Origin: JAWXVD01 sp044425705
Lineage (GTDB): Bacteria > Bacillota > Clostridia > Lachnospirales > Lachnospiraceae
Direction of reading: 5' to 3'
Length of the DNA: 13,943 nucleotides
NCBI GenBank assembly: GCA_044425705.1
Contig: JAWXVD010000087.1
Span: 1 to 13,943 of the forward strand
Shown: piece by piece, positions 1-7,122 of the stretch
Layout: each line of letters opens with the position of its first letter
Position numbering within the stretch: the stretch's first letter is position 1
Notes under the pieces: generated by a model
Database searches by the model: none
What the model saw: the letters and a program-made list of their open reading frames with translations, nothing else
Told to the model about the DNA's origin: nothing
Position numbers and translations under genes: made by a program

Positions 1-609
1 CAATGCTTCAACACCATTTTGTTTACATATCATTCTTAATGCATCTACTTCATGATGCCATTCGTCATCTACATTTGCGAAATCGTTCCTCTCAGCTCCC
101 TTTTCATGATTATCAAAATCGAATACGAGAAATCGACATGTTGAATCTTCTAGCATTGGATATACTCCTATCACATTCTTTCCTTCTTCTGATTTATCTA
201 TCAAATGTAATTTAACAATTTCAGGAGTTAACGGCACCCAGCTAGTAGTTGGACAATCATCGCAATTTTTCTTATCTCCTCGCTGTATTTGACAGATTGA
301 CGCATTCCATCTCTCATTACACCTCGGATAATAATTCCCATTCTTCGCTCTTTGTGCGTAGACATCTATTCTCCCCCAGAACATACCGATAAAACGTTTT
401 GCATGTCGTTCTGTTATAAATTCACCAATAATTCGTTCACCTTGCTCTGGATCATATTCTGCATTATCTGTTACTGCCTCTTCAAACACAGAATTTGAAT
501 CATATGATATATTCGCTTTCTTGAGCAATTCTTGTAACTGCTTATTTTCTACCTGTAGCTCTCGCACAAGCTTTCGTAGCGAATCTAAATTATGAACTTC
601 TTTATGCAT
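1..609 (-). CDS. TOTE conflict-system protein, archaeo-eukaryotic primase domain (N-terminal part, cut by window edge)
   Basis: The first 203 codons of a longer gene are present; the frame is still open at base 1. The start is ATG at 609-607 with AAAGGAG about 7 nt upstream (617-623). Residues ~11-32 are Leu/Glu/Lys-rich and look like a short coiled coil. From residue ~70 the pattern matches the N-terminus of TOTE-associated primase (AEP) proteins as I recall them: FWGRIDVYAQR (77-87), four cysteines (C97, C106, C116, C119) that could form a zinc ribbon, WVPLTPEIVKLHL, then VIGVYPMLED and FDFD. D164 and D166 fit the first catalytic acidic pair of the AEP fold. In this family the primase is usually followed by a helicase and often a nuclease; that part lies outside the window. 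Role: predicted nucleic-acid-directed defence or conflict factor. It stands alone downstream of the IS insertion, with its own promoter region. Confidence 0.8.
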   Translation of the reverse strand, partial: MHKEVHNLDSLRKLVRELQVENKQLQELLKKANISYDSNSVFEEAVTDNAEYDPEQGERIIGEFITERHAKRFIGMFWGRIDVYAQRAKNGNYYPRCNERWNASICQIQRGDKKNCDDCPTTSWVPLTPEIVKLHLIDKSEEGKNVIGVYPMLEDSTCRFLVFDFDNHEKGAERNDFANVDDEWHHEVDALRMICKQNGVEAL

Positions 610-679
610 GATAATCTCCTTTCATTGCTATGGTTTTTCTGAAATATTCTTCAACTTTAATCTTTGATAATATCATAAC

Positions 680-709
680 ATAGTACATCACAAAACAATA
701 CTTTTACAA
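680..709 (-). promoter_or_regulatory. Possible sigma-A promoter of the TOTE gene
   Basis: On the minus strand TTGTAA (709-704) and TACTAT (685-680) are separated by 18 nt, about 70 nt before the start codon. A competing -10, TATGAT (677-672), has only a poor -35 partner. The surroundings are almost pure A/T, so such matches are easy to find and this call is weak. Confidence 0.3.
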
Positions 710-728
710 ACAAATTAAATTCAATCTA

Positions 729-750
729 TTTTAGTACCAAAATAGTACCG
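729..750. repeat. Two AGTACC direct repeats 11 bp apart
   Basis: The plus strand reads TTTTAGTACCAAAATAGTACC, i.e. AGTACC at 733-738 and 744-749 in a similar AT context, exactly 11 bp apart. It lies between the IS insertion and the TOTE gene. Such helically phased repeats can be protein-binding sites (for example arm-type recombinase sites), but nothing here proves it. No gene is evident in the 610-783 interval. Confidence 0.4.
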
Positions 751-773
751 CACAGAGCCAAAAATCCCCACAA

Positions 774-783
774 CCCTTGATTT
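774..783. repeat. Left half of interrupted palindrome plus IS target duplication TTT
   Basis: CCCTTGA (774-780) followed by TTT (781-783) directly abuts the IS terminal repeat. The matching right half is at 2519-2528. With the IS and one TTT removed, the site reads CCCTTGA-TTT-TCAAGGG, a perfect 7-bp inverted repeat with a 3-nt centre, so the duplicated trinucleotide is exactly the centre of the palindrome. Confidence 0.75.
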
Positions 784-816
784 TGGTGTGCTACCCGTCA
801 AGTATACATTTGAAAT
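784..816 (+). repeat. IS terminal inverted repeat, orfB side
   Basis: It begins TGGTGTGCTACCCGTC and ends TTTGAAAT on the plus strand. Aligned without gaps against the reverse complement of 2486-2518 it matches at about 23 of 33 positions, including the outer TG, the TGCT block, CC, AGTA and the terminal TGAAAT. Confidence 0.8.
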
Positions 817-836
817 ATTTAAAAAAGTTTATAGTT

Positions 837-863
837 ACCGCCCAGATTTTGGGCGGTATTTTT
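837..863 (+). terminator. Hairpin terminator inside the IS end
   Basis: ACCGCCCA (837-844) and TGGGCGGT (850-857) form a perfect 8-bp stem with a 5-nt loop, followed on the plus strand by ATTTTT. It overlaps the restored orfB stop codon (864-862). In the minus direction the stem is followed by AACTATAAAC and only later a T-run, so termination should be stronger for plus-strand transcripts entering the IS from the TOTE side; it may also cap the transposase mRNA. Confidence 0.65.
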
Positions 864-1804
864 ATGCTACTAATAACATTCTTTGATGATATTCAATCGG
901 AGTCGATACCCCCCAACCCTCTTTGAACGCGTTCGTTTGTATAATAATTCATATAGTTATGTATGGCTTTTATCAGCTCTTCTTTGGTTTGATATTTCTT
1001 TGTATAATACATTTCGCGTTTCATGATTCCAAAAAATCCTTCCATAGGACCATTATCTATACAACGCGCTACTCGAGACATACTCTGAACCATTCCGTTT
1101 TCTAAAATTTTCTGTCGAAAATCATTGCTTGTATATTGATATCCTCTATCTGAATGTAATAATGGGTGTACGCCTGGATTTTCTTTCACGGCCTTATCAA
1201 AAGTATCTAAAACCAATGGATTATCATTATGAGCGCTAATAATATATGAGACTGGTCTTTTGTCACACAAATCAATGATGACACTTAAATAAAATTTACC
1301 CATATACTCCGTTCCAACTCCATATTTGAATTCTGTTACATCTGTCACCCATTTTTCATTTGGCTTTTTAGCTGTGAATTCTCGATTCAATATATTTTCA
1401 GCAATATACGCAGGATCCGTTGCTGGTCTAGTACAACAGTTATGCCTTCCCTTGACAATGGATTGGATTTTCTTTTTTTGGCAAATACGTAGCACTCTTT
1501 TATCGTTTACATATATATCTTCGTCATGTTCTAAAGTGTCTCTTAAACGACGATACCCCATATCTGGATGCATTGTATGTATGCTCGATATTTTATCCGC
1601 TATTTGTTTATTCAATATGTCATTAGGACTATCCGTACGATTCAACCATTTATAATAACTACATCGGCTTACATTTCCTAATTTACATAAATCGGATATG
1701 GAATAACTCTTGTTTTCATCTGATAATTCCTTGATTGTAAGATATGTAGATTGATATCTTGTTCGTTCTAGAATCGCCTCCTCTCTATTTCTTCGAGCTT
1801 TTTT
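862..1804 (-). pseudogene. IS3-family transposase OrfB (DDE), frameshifted
   Basis: This is the catalytic half of the transposase, made as an OrfAB fusion by -1 frameshifting at 1804-1798. The frame then reads ARRNREEAILERTRYQ, DLCKLGNVSRCSYYKWL and the rve-type integrase core. Numbering from a TTG at 1645, the triad is D102 (WVTDVTEF), D166 (LLHSDRGYQ) and E202 (GPMEGFFG), with 35 residues between the last D and E. The frame ends early at 893 after GLGGIDSD. Removing one base from the six-C run at 909-914 restores VSTPIEYHQRMLLVA and a stop at 864-862, the usual C-terminal pattern of the family. So there is a one-base insertion in a homopolymer, either a real inactivating mutation or a read error. 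No good independent start precedes it, which fits expression only as a fusion. Confidence 0.85.
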
Positions 1805-2454
1805 AAGAAGTCTATCTCCATCTGTTGTTTCTTATTTTCAGCTTTTAACATACGTAATTCTATTTGAAGATGTTCATTTTCAGTTAAATCATCCTTCTCA
1901 CTCCGTTTGCCTCTCCGATCTATAAGGCTATCTATTCCTATTGTAGTATATTTGCGCACCCATGAATAAATTTGACCATATGATACCTGAAATGTTTTTG
2001 CTGTTAATGCATAATTATAATTATTTCCAATACAATGTTCTACAATGTCAATACGTTCTTCAAATGTTGTTTTTCGTGTTGTATTTTTCACCATGTTCAC
2101 CAATCCTTCCGGTCTGGAATTTTCTAATACTTCATGATTATTATACATCATTACCCATTGTCTGACAGTAGTTGGTGCAAATATTCCGTGCTCTAGTGCC
2201 ACAGATTGATATGTCTTACCACCTTCCAAATAAGAATTTACAACTTGCTGCTTAAATTCAGCCGTATAATTAAGATTAGAGTGGCTAGTCTTAAAATAGT
2301 CATCACCGAATTGTTTATATAACTTGCACCAACTTCGCACACATTTTGCATCTACTCCATACTTTTGTCCTAAACCATAGCATGAATTTTTTCCAGCTTC
2401 GTATTCCTGAATAATTTTTCTTTTGAAATTTTCGTCATATTTTTTCCTAGACAT
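1768..2454 (-). CDS. IS3-family transposase OrfA (HTH, leucine zipper)
   Basis: 228 codons from ATG at 2454. The protein carries repeated helix-turn-helix segments: KYDENFKRKIIQEYEAGK with KYGVDAKCVRSW (residues ~5-45), a second unit around 66-100 (YTAEFKQQVVNSYLEGGK) and a third around 129-170 (FEERIDIVEHCIGNN, SYGQIYSWVRKY). It ends in a heptad-like helix (EHLQIELRMLKAENKKQQMEIDFLKKL) that would be the oligomerization zipper. These proteins bind the terminal repeats and regulate or, as OrfAB, catalyse transposition. The ribosome binding site is a weak AGGGGG 7 nt before the ATG, embedded in a hairpin. The stop (TAG, 1768-1770) lies ~30 nt beyond the slippery heptamer, so the two frames overlap as usual for IS3 elements. 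Confidence 0.88.
   Translation of the reverse strand: MSRKKYDENFKRKIIQEYEAGKNSCYGLGQKYGVDAKCVRSWCKLYKQFGDDYFKTSHSNLNYTAEFKQQVVNSYLEGGKTYQSVALEHGIFAPTTVRQWVMMYNNHEVLENSRPEGLVNMVKNTTRKTTFEERIDIVEHCIGNNYNYALTAKTFQVSYGQIYSWVRKYTTIGIDSLIDRRGKRSEKDDLTENEHLQIELRMLKAENKKQQMEIDFLKKLEEIERRRF
1798..1804 (-). promoter_or_regulatory. A6G slippery heptamer for -1 programmed frameshifting (orfA to orfB)
   Basis: The minus strand reads TTA AAA AAG in the orfA frame, with the heptamer A AAA AAG at 1804-1798. Slipping back one base joins the orfA zipper to the orfB frame (LKKARRNREEAILER). This is the classical IS3-family arrangement. An AGAGGAGG stretch lies just downstream (about 1777-1784), where it could stall ribosomes or prime weak orfB initiation. 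Confidence 0.8.
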
Positions 2455-2463
2455 GAAAATACC

Positions 2464-2509
2464 CCCTATACAGTAGATTTTTAATATTTCATTTGTCTAC
2501 TATATAGGG
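2464..2509 (-). promoter_or_regulatory. Hairpin covering the orfA ribosome binding site
   Basis: CCCTATACAGTAGA (2464-2477) and TCTACTATATAGGG (2496-2509) are complementary at 13 of 14 positions around an 18-nt loop. In a minus-strand transcript the 3' arm contains the G-run that serves as the orfA Shine-Dalgarno, and the 5' arm lies in the terminal repeat. A transcript entering from outside the IS would fold and hide the ribosome binding site, as known for several other IS elements; whether internal transcripts omit the 5' arm cannot be seen. Confidence 0.55.
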
Positions 2510-2518
2510 AGCATATCA
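2486..2518 (-). repeat. IS terminal inverted repeat, orfA side
   Basis: Read on the minus strand from 2518 it begins TGATATGCTCCCTATA and ends ATGAAAT, matching the 784-816 end at about 23 of 33 positions. The TG...CCC...AGTAGACA pattern resembles IS150-group ends as I remember them. Confidence 0.8.
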
Positions 2519-2528
2519 TTTTCAAGGG
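2519..2528. repeat. Right half of interrupted palindrome plus IS target duplication TTT
   Basis: TTT (2519-2521) follows the CA end of the IS, then TCAAGGG (2522-2528), the exact reverse complement of CCCTTGA at 774-780. Confidence 0.75.
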
Positions 2529-2737
2529 GTTCCAGCGTTTTTGTATTATTCGAATTCCTGTTTTCCAACTTGCTATGTGGTGTCATAGCTATCTAACAGG
2601 CTTTAAAACAGTTCATTTTTGCACTGTTTATTTCTATTTCATGTATTTTGATGATATTGTATTGTCATTTTATTGTCATAAAACACTAATAGTTTATAAT
2701 CAGCACATAAATGGATTATTTCTGCATACACTATTAT
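2529..2737. other. Non-coding AT-rich spacer between the phosphoesterase-ATPase gene and the IS
   Basis: I see no gene in this stretch. Two minor structures are visible. TATTGTCAT occurs twice in tandem with an 11-bp period (2660-2670, 2671-2681). AAACAGT (2606-2612) and ACTGTTT (2623-2629) form a 7-bp inverted repeat with a 10-nt loop. Neither has a clear role; both could be chance in such AT-rich DNA. Confidence 0.4.
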
Positions 2738-2808
2738 AAACCACATTTAAACACAAATTCATCATAGTTAGGCTTAATCTGTGATGACAAAAAGCCTAAA
2801 TGTGGTTT
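2738..2808 (-). other. 71-nt structured element (12-bp closing stem, possible pseudoknot) at the 3' end of the defence operon
   Basis: AAACCACATTTA (2738-2749) and TAAATGTGGTTT (2797-2808) are perfectly complementary over 12 bp. Inside, GGCTT (2771-2775) pairs with AAGCC (2792-2796), coaxial with the outer stem, and TCATCA (2759-2764) can pair with TGATGA (2782-2787). The two inner pairings interleave, so both together would be an H-type pseudoknot. The element starts 2 nt after the stop codon of the 1003-residue protein. It has no clear U-tract, so it is not a standard intrinsic terminator. It may be an mRNA 3' structure, a regulatory RNA, or the footprint of a small mobile or recombination site. 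Confidence 0.5.
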
Positions 2809-2810
2809 TA

Positions 2811-5800
2811 CTATACCTTATCTTTGACCATAGTCAAAAAAAGTTCCTTTTTTGTATCCGGTTCAAAAAAATAATCCCCCAGTGACTGTGCTTCTTTGTA
2901 CATTGTAATATTATGTTTTAAGAAATAATTTCTTACCACTAATTTTACTATAGATTTAATCCATTTGTTTTTAGAAACCTTATCCAACCTTTTGGCTTTT
3001 AGCGAAAACTCTCGTAAATTCTTTATCATACACTCCATCATTAAATTTAGTAATTGATAATTCATTGAATCTGAAATATCGAACGCATTAAGAGCCTCCA
3101 CACTTTGTTCAGTTGTGCACGTACACGCAACGTTTTCATAAACAGCAACCACACAAAGCGACGCAATTTGCTTATAGATATATTTTAAATCCTCAAAATT
3201 TAAGCTGAAATTTGCAATTGTATTATCTAATTCAGATGCTTTTTTCAAAGTTTTATTTATATTATTCTCTAAATCATCTTCCAAATCTTTTAGCACCATA
3301 TATAAAAACTTATTTGGTAATTCATAAATTAATTTTACTATCCTATCCTGTTGGCTAATTTCCATTTCTTGACAAAATGCTGGTAATGTTTTAGCTAGAA
3401 TTTCAATATACTTATATGCAATTAAATTTTGATTTGATTTTTTTTCCAAATCCTCCTCCACATAGTCGTATCCATAAGTCATTTCCAATGTATCATTAAG
3501 ACTTTTTTCTTCTTGTATAGATATATTGTTATCTCGTTTTTCTTTTTCTTCTATTGTTGGCAATGTATTTTTTACTGGAATCGGTGCTATCGAAAGGATT
3601 TTAATATTTCTCTTTTCAAAGCTTAATTCTTCCATGTCATCAAAGAATTCCTCCGCTTTTAAAACTATTGTCTCAACAAATCTAATATTATTAGTTATCA
3701 ACGCCATAAAAAGTACTATATCACTATTTATATTAAAGCAAAGATTTCTTAACAAATAATCTAATTCTACCTGAATATCTTCTCCTTTTTGGTACTTATT
3801 ATTTAATGCTCTAGCCACAAAATATGCCATGAGTGTTTTATCTCTAAATCTATACTCACCTTCATTATTTGTTAAAATTTTGGCTTTTAATACAATGTCT
3901 AAAAATGTAACTCCTGATAATTTCTGTCGATATGTTTTATTATAGCAATCAACAATTGAGATAATTTCTAATTCTGTTATAGCAAAATGTTTTCTGAAAT
4001 GCATTCTGAACGCTAATTCACGTAAAATATTTATTATAATTTCTGTAGTAGTATTATAGACAACTTGATTAATTTTTTGCACTATATTAGATTCATATAC
4101 AAGACTAAATACATTTTTTCCATTAAAATATTGTAACTTACTATCATTTTCATATAACTCTACAAAACTCATAATAAATTCTGGTGCTAAATCAAAAATT
4201 TTAACTTGTGAGTTAATTAATTCATTTATCTTTTGAGCCTCATTTTCTATATCTTTACATGTTTCAGACTTATTGTTCAAGATAGTTTTTATTAACATTT
4301 TCCGTTTTTTGTAAAGAAATGGCTTTACTGTCAGCTTAATTCTGTCCTCAACCAAACTATCAATCACCTGTTGATGTATATCAAATTGAGCACTATTTTC
4401 ACCTATTATCAATATTTTACCAAATTTCCCCTCAATAAATTTGATTAATTTCTCTAATATAGGCTTTACAATAAGATCTGCATCATCAACAATAATTATT
4501 TTTCTATTTTGCGGCAATTGCTCAAATTTTTGATAATCATTATCATCAGCTTGGTATTGCTCTTCAAAAGCATGTTTAATAAGTTTTTCAAAATTTCCTT
4601 TGAAAAAATTATCTTGATATAATAAAATAGGAACGCTTCCTGATTCCAAATATCTTTTATATATCCTTTTAGCCAATGTAGTTTTTCCAGATTTGTGCTT
4701 TCCACTCAAAAATATTTTTTTATATTCTAGAATGATATCAAAAAGTTCCTCCTCTGATTCAATATCACACACGCTAGGCTCCCTATTCTTATTATATTTT
4801 GTACAAGATAATGATGGCATTACGAAACATGAATTTAATGCTTGTTGACAGTGATTTCTTTCTATATATTCTATAAATTTCAAGTCATTTGGAAATTCTA
4901 TTATTGGAATGCGTTTAATTTCACCACTTAAAATCTCTTTAGATACATAAAAATCTTTTTTCCATATAAATGACTTTGCAAGAATACTATTATCTTCGCA
5001 ATCTACCGTAATCAAACAAAATCCATTTCCCTCTGCTGTACTTCCTCTCAGTGCATTCCCTTGTATAAACTGAATCGCACCATTTTCATTCGTATTTCTA
5101 CTTTCTCCAATAGGACGGTGCTCATGGCCAAACAATACCAAGGCATATTTTTGAGCAATAAGATCTCTTAATCTTTCCTTGCATTCGCTATAAAACCACT
5201 CCACACTATGATGCATAACTAATATATTAATCTCCGCTTCAGTAGCTGTTTGAATTAATTCCAAACTCTCATCTTCTAGATAATGGTTACCCATATCTTT
5301 CGCTGTTCCCCCTAAAACTGACATTGCAGTGCTATTAACCATTACAAATCCTATCTTATGCGTTCCAACACAACATACTTTTTTTGATACCCACTTATTA
5401 TCTCTAAAGCAATTTTGTCTGTTTGCATGCGAAAAAAAAGATTTCATTGATTCACTATATGCCTCCAAAATCCCTTGCAATTCATCTAAATTTCTTTTCC
5501 CTTCCATTTCAAACTTCCCGATATTAAGTTTATCAAAGTCTAAATCATGATTCCCTGGTACACAGACATAATCTATACGTTTTTTTGCAACTGTATAGAC
5601 ATTTATTTCCTTAAACATTGCTCCTATAAAACTACTAACAACTTTATACTCTGTGCTTTTACCAGATTGAGCTAAATCCCCACTTACCACAATAACAAAT
5701 TCATCCGTGCTTTTTATATCACAACTATTGAATACTTGCGTTATTTTTTTTATATTTATTTCGTATGAATCTGCTGTATTTTTGATATGTAAATCACTTA

Positions 5801-5822
5801 AATGCAATATTTGTAATCTCAT
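2811..5822 (-). CDS. Calcineurin-like metallophosphoesterase fused to a STAND/NACHT-like P-loop ATPase (predicted defence protein)
   Basis: 1003 residues, ATG at 5822 with AGGAGA about 6 nt upstream. Residues 1-~290 are a calcineurin-like phosphoesterase with every metal-binding block present: D10-L-H12, G48-D49, GNHD (90-93), H204-H205 and GHEH (232-235); such domains hydrolyse phosphodiesters with two bound metals. Residues ~355-670 form a P-loop ATPase: Walker A GKHKSGKTT (374-382), Walker B IIIVDDAD (442-449), a sensor-like strand KILIIGEN (469-476), and YRFRDKTLMAYFVARAL (657-673), which resembles the end of NACHT/STAND modules. Residues ~670-1003 are mostly predicted helical, with a charged linker around 750-800 and no family I recognise; this could be the sensor. 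No membrane segment is visible. It lies 57 nt downstream of the restriction gene and is probably co-transcribed with it. I infer that ligand sensing by the C-terminus drives ATPase assembly and activates the phosphoesterase as effector. A DNA-repair nuclease role is the main alternative. Confidence 0.8.
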   Translation of the reverse strand: MRLQILHLSDLHIKNTADSYEINIKKITQVFNSCDIKSTDEFVIVVSGDLAQSGKSTEYKVVSSFIGAMFKEINVYTVAKKRIDYVCVPGNHDLDFDKLNIGKFEMEGKRNLDELQGILEAYSESMKSFFSHANRQNCFRDNKWVSKKVCCVGTHKIGFVMVNSTAMSVLGGTAKDMGNHYLEDESLELIQTATEAEINILVMHHSVEWFYSECKERLRDLIAQKYALVLFGHEHRPIGESRNTNENGAIQFIQGNALRGSTAEGNGFCLITVDCEDNSILAKSFIWKKDFYVSKEILSGEIKRIPIIEFPNDLKFIEYIERNHCQQALNSCFVMPSLSCTKYNKNREPSVCDIESEEELFDIILEYKKIFLSGKHKSGKTTLAKRIYKRYLESGSVPILLYQDNFFKGNFEKLIKHAFEEQYQADDNDYQKFEQLPQNRKIIIVDDADLIVKPILEKLIKFIEGKFGKILIIGENSAQFDIHQQVIDSLVEDRIKLTVKPFLYKKRKMLIKTILNNKSETCKDIENEAQKINELINSQVKIFDLAPEFIMSFVELYENDSKLQYFNGKNVFSLVYESNIVQKINQVVYNTTTEIIINILRELAFRMHFRKHFAITELEIISIVDCYNKTYRQKLSGVTFLDIVLKAKILTNNEGEYRFRDKTLMAYFVARALNNKYQKGEDIQVELDYLLRNLCFNINSDIVLFMALITNNIRFVETIVLKAEEFFDDMEELSFEKRNIKILSIAPIPVKNTLPTIEEKEKRDNNISIQEEKSLNDTLEMTYGYDYVEEDLEKKSNQNLIAYKYIEILAKTLPAFCQEMEISQQDRIVKLIYELPNKFLYMVLKDLEDDLENNINKTLKKASELDNTIANFSLNFEDLKYIYKQIASLCVVAVYENVACTCTTEQSVEALNAFDISDSMNYQLLNLMMECMIKNLREFSLKAKRLDKVSKNKWIKSIVKLVVRNYFLKHNITMYKEAQSLGDYFFEPDTKKELFLTMVKDKV

Positions 5823-5878
5823 ATTTTCTCCTATCCTTTAAGCATTTCTATATTAATCTAAATTATATACACCTTATC

Positions 5879-7087
5879 CTACAACTCATACACCTTCGGC
5901 TCCGGAAACAGCAACTCTATCTTCTTCGGATTTATCTTAAATGGAAATCCATGATCTCTTACCACTCCACTTGGCTTTCGGTGCATTATATAATCGACTG
6001 TAATAATTCCTTCATCAATCAATTGTGGAAATAAACTCGCATTTGGATTTTTGGTGTGTACAATCTTATCATATCTAAAATATTCTAATCCATCTTCCAT
6101 TTGACTAACTGCCTTCACCCAAAATGTTTCATGATGTTTCTCCAATAAACGTTGCTTTAATAGCATAAAATTCCACTGAGCTACATATCGGGCAATAACA
6201 TCATTTTTAGAATAATAATTAATTAGTAAATCCCGCTCTACATCCACCTCCAAATATAATCCTTGCGGATTTGGAATATGTGCCTTTAATGTGCAATTCA
6301 AATCAAATCTTTGAGTTCCATCTTTTGCCTCTTTCCAATACCCATATTCATCTAGCAATTTTACTCTGTTCATACCTTTGCTATTTTCCCAATCTGGAAC
6401 TTGAGTAAATAAGTTTACCCTATTATTTGTCTTTGAATTTCTATCTGTTTTCATTCGAGTCGCTTTTAATTCTATCCCTTTATAATCTGGTAACTTTGAT
6501 GGATTTCTAGAAATTCCAAGTGCATTTTCTAATGTATCACCTACACCAGGATCGCCCGTTGTAATACTAGGCAAAAATCCCTGATTATGAATTTTCTGAA
6601 TCTTATCAAGCAATTCCATTGCAATTGCATTTTCATCATTAACGAATTGCTGCAAGAGTTCTCTAATAAATCCTTCATTTAGCGATTCAACAATCTCTTC
6701 TACCGATAAATTAATAACATAGATGACACCTTTATTAATCATAAGTGCCAGTAAATTACAAGGTACACAATAATTTTTCAAATTATAAAACCATATTCGT
6801 GGATCTCCTTGCTTGGTCACGGGGCGATACAAAGATGCCTTAGTCTCAATCATCTTATCTGAATATAGAAATTGAGTAGTTACTGTGCACTTATACTCTG
6901 GCCCTTGCTTTTGTTTTTCATAATCATGAACCCCTGCCTCTTTAAGCAATTCCCTTATCGGCAAAGTTGCGTCCATAATTGATTTATAGTATCCCGTTTC
7001 TGTTGGTACCAGAAAAGCAATTGGCAAACCAATTTTCGCAAAATACGGAAGAAATTTTCCTATTGATGTGTCTGACATTTTTAACAT
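5879..7087 (-). CDS. Type II restriction endonuclease, MvaI/BcnI family, with N-terminal extension
   Basis: 402 residues. The ATG at 7087 is favoured over the next (7078) because GGAG sits 9 nt before it. The C-terminal ~240 residues match the MvaI/BcnI fold family: TGDPGVGDTLENALGI (177-192), then LPDYKGIELKATR (199-211), NLFTQVPDW (225-233) and a conserved tail. D201, E206 and K208 give the D-x4-E-x-K active site that I recall for MvaI. Characterised members cut within CCWGG or CCSGG, often as monomers, so a CCNGG-like target is likely here. Residues 1-~150 (KFLPYFAKIGLP, SIMDATLPIRELLKEAG, HDYEKQKQGPE) form an additional domain not present in the ~250-residue classical enzymes; it may aid DNA binding or regulation. 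The gene follows its methyltransferase by 68 nt, with a hairpin in the gap, and precedes the phosphoesterase-ATPase by 57 nt. Confidence 0.85.
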   Translation of the reverse strand: MLKMSDTSIGKFLPYFAKIGLPIAFLVPTETGYYKSIMDATLPIRELLKEAGVHDYEKQKQGPEYKCTVTTQFLYSDKMIETKASLYRPVTKQGDPRIWFYNLKNYCVPCNLLALMINKGVIYVINLSVEEIVESLNEGFIRELLQQFVNDENAIAMELLDKIQKIHNQGFLPSITTGDPGVGDTLENALGISRNPSKLPDYKGIELKATRMKTDRNSKTNNRVNLFTQVPDWENSKGMNRVKLLDEYGYWKEAKDGTQRFDLNCTLKAHIPNPQGLYLEVDVERDLLINYYSKNDVIARYVAQWNFMLLKQRLLEKHHETFWVKAVSQMEDGLEYFRYDKIVHTKNPNASLFPQLIDEGIITVDYIMHRKPSGVVRDHGFPFKINPKKIELLFPEPKVYEL

Positions 7088-7122
7088 ACTATTTTACTCC
7101 ATTCTCTATATGATGCAATTAT

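Larger units (their letters stand above)
784..2518 (-). mobile_element. IS3-family insertion sequence, IS150-like group (1735 bp)
   Basis: The element carries two overlapping transposase frames (orfA and orfB) with an A6G slippery heptamer between them and a DD35E catalytic triad in orfB. It is bounded by imperfect inverted repeats that start TG and end CA, with CCC blocks typical of IS150-group ends. Flanking TTT on both sides is a plausible 3-bp target duplication. It is larger than the usual ~1.5 kb because orfA is long (228 codons). The orfB frame is broken near its C-terminus, so this copy is probably unable to move by itself. Its insertion separates the palindrome at 774-783/2519-2528 and lies between the defence operon and the TOTE gene. 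Confidence 0.88.

Noticed and set aside
3..215. Plus-strand open frame of 70 codons at the left edge
   Set aside because: It lies antisense to the TOTE gene, has no ribosome binding site and a low-complexity His/Leu/Ser composition typical of an antisense shadow.
723..783. C-terminal tail of an integrase gene (frame reading VRYYFGTKID) between the IS and the TOTE gene
   Set aside because: Short frames can be read across the reconstructed IS empty site, but none shows recombinase motifs, and the similarity to integrase-adjacent sequences is only a memory impression.
1326..1655. Plus-strand open frame of 109 codons inside the IS
   Set aside because: It is antisense to orfB, whose DDE motifs are clear; the Phe/Ser/Leu-rich translation is the usual mirror of an AT-rich coding strand.
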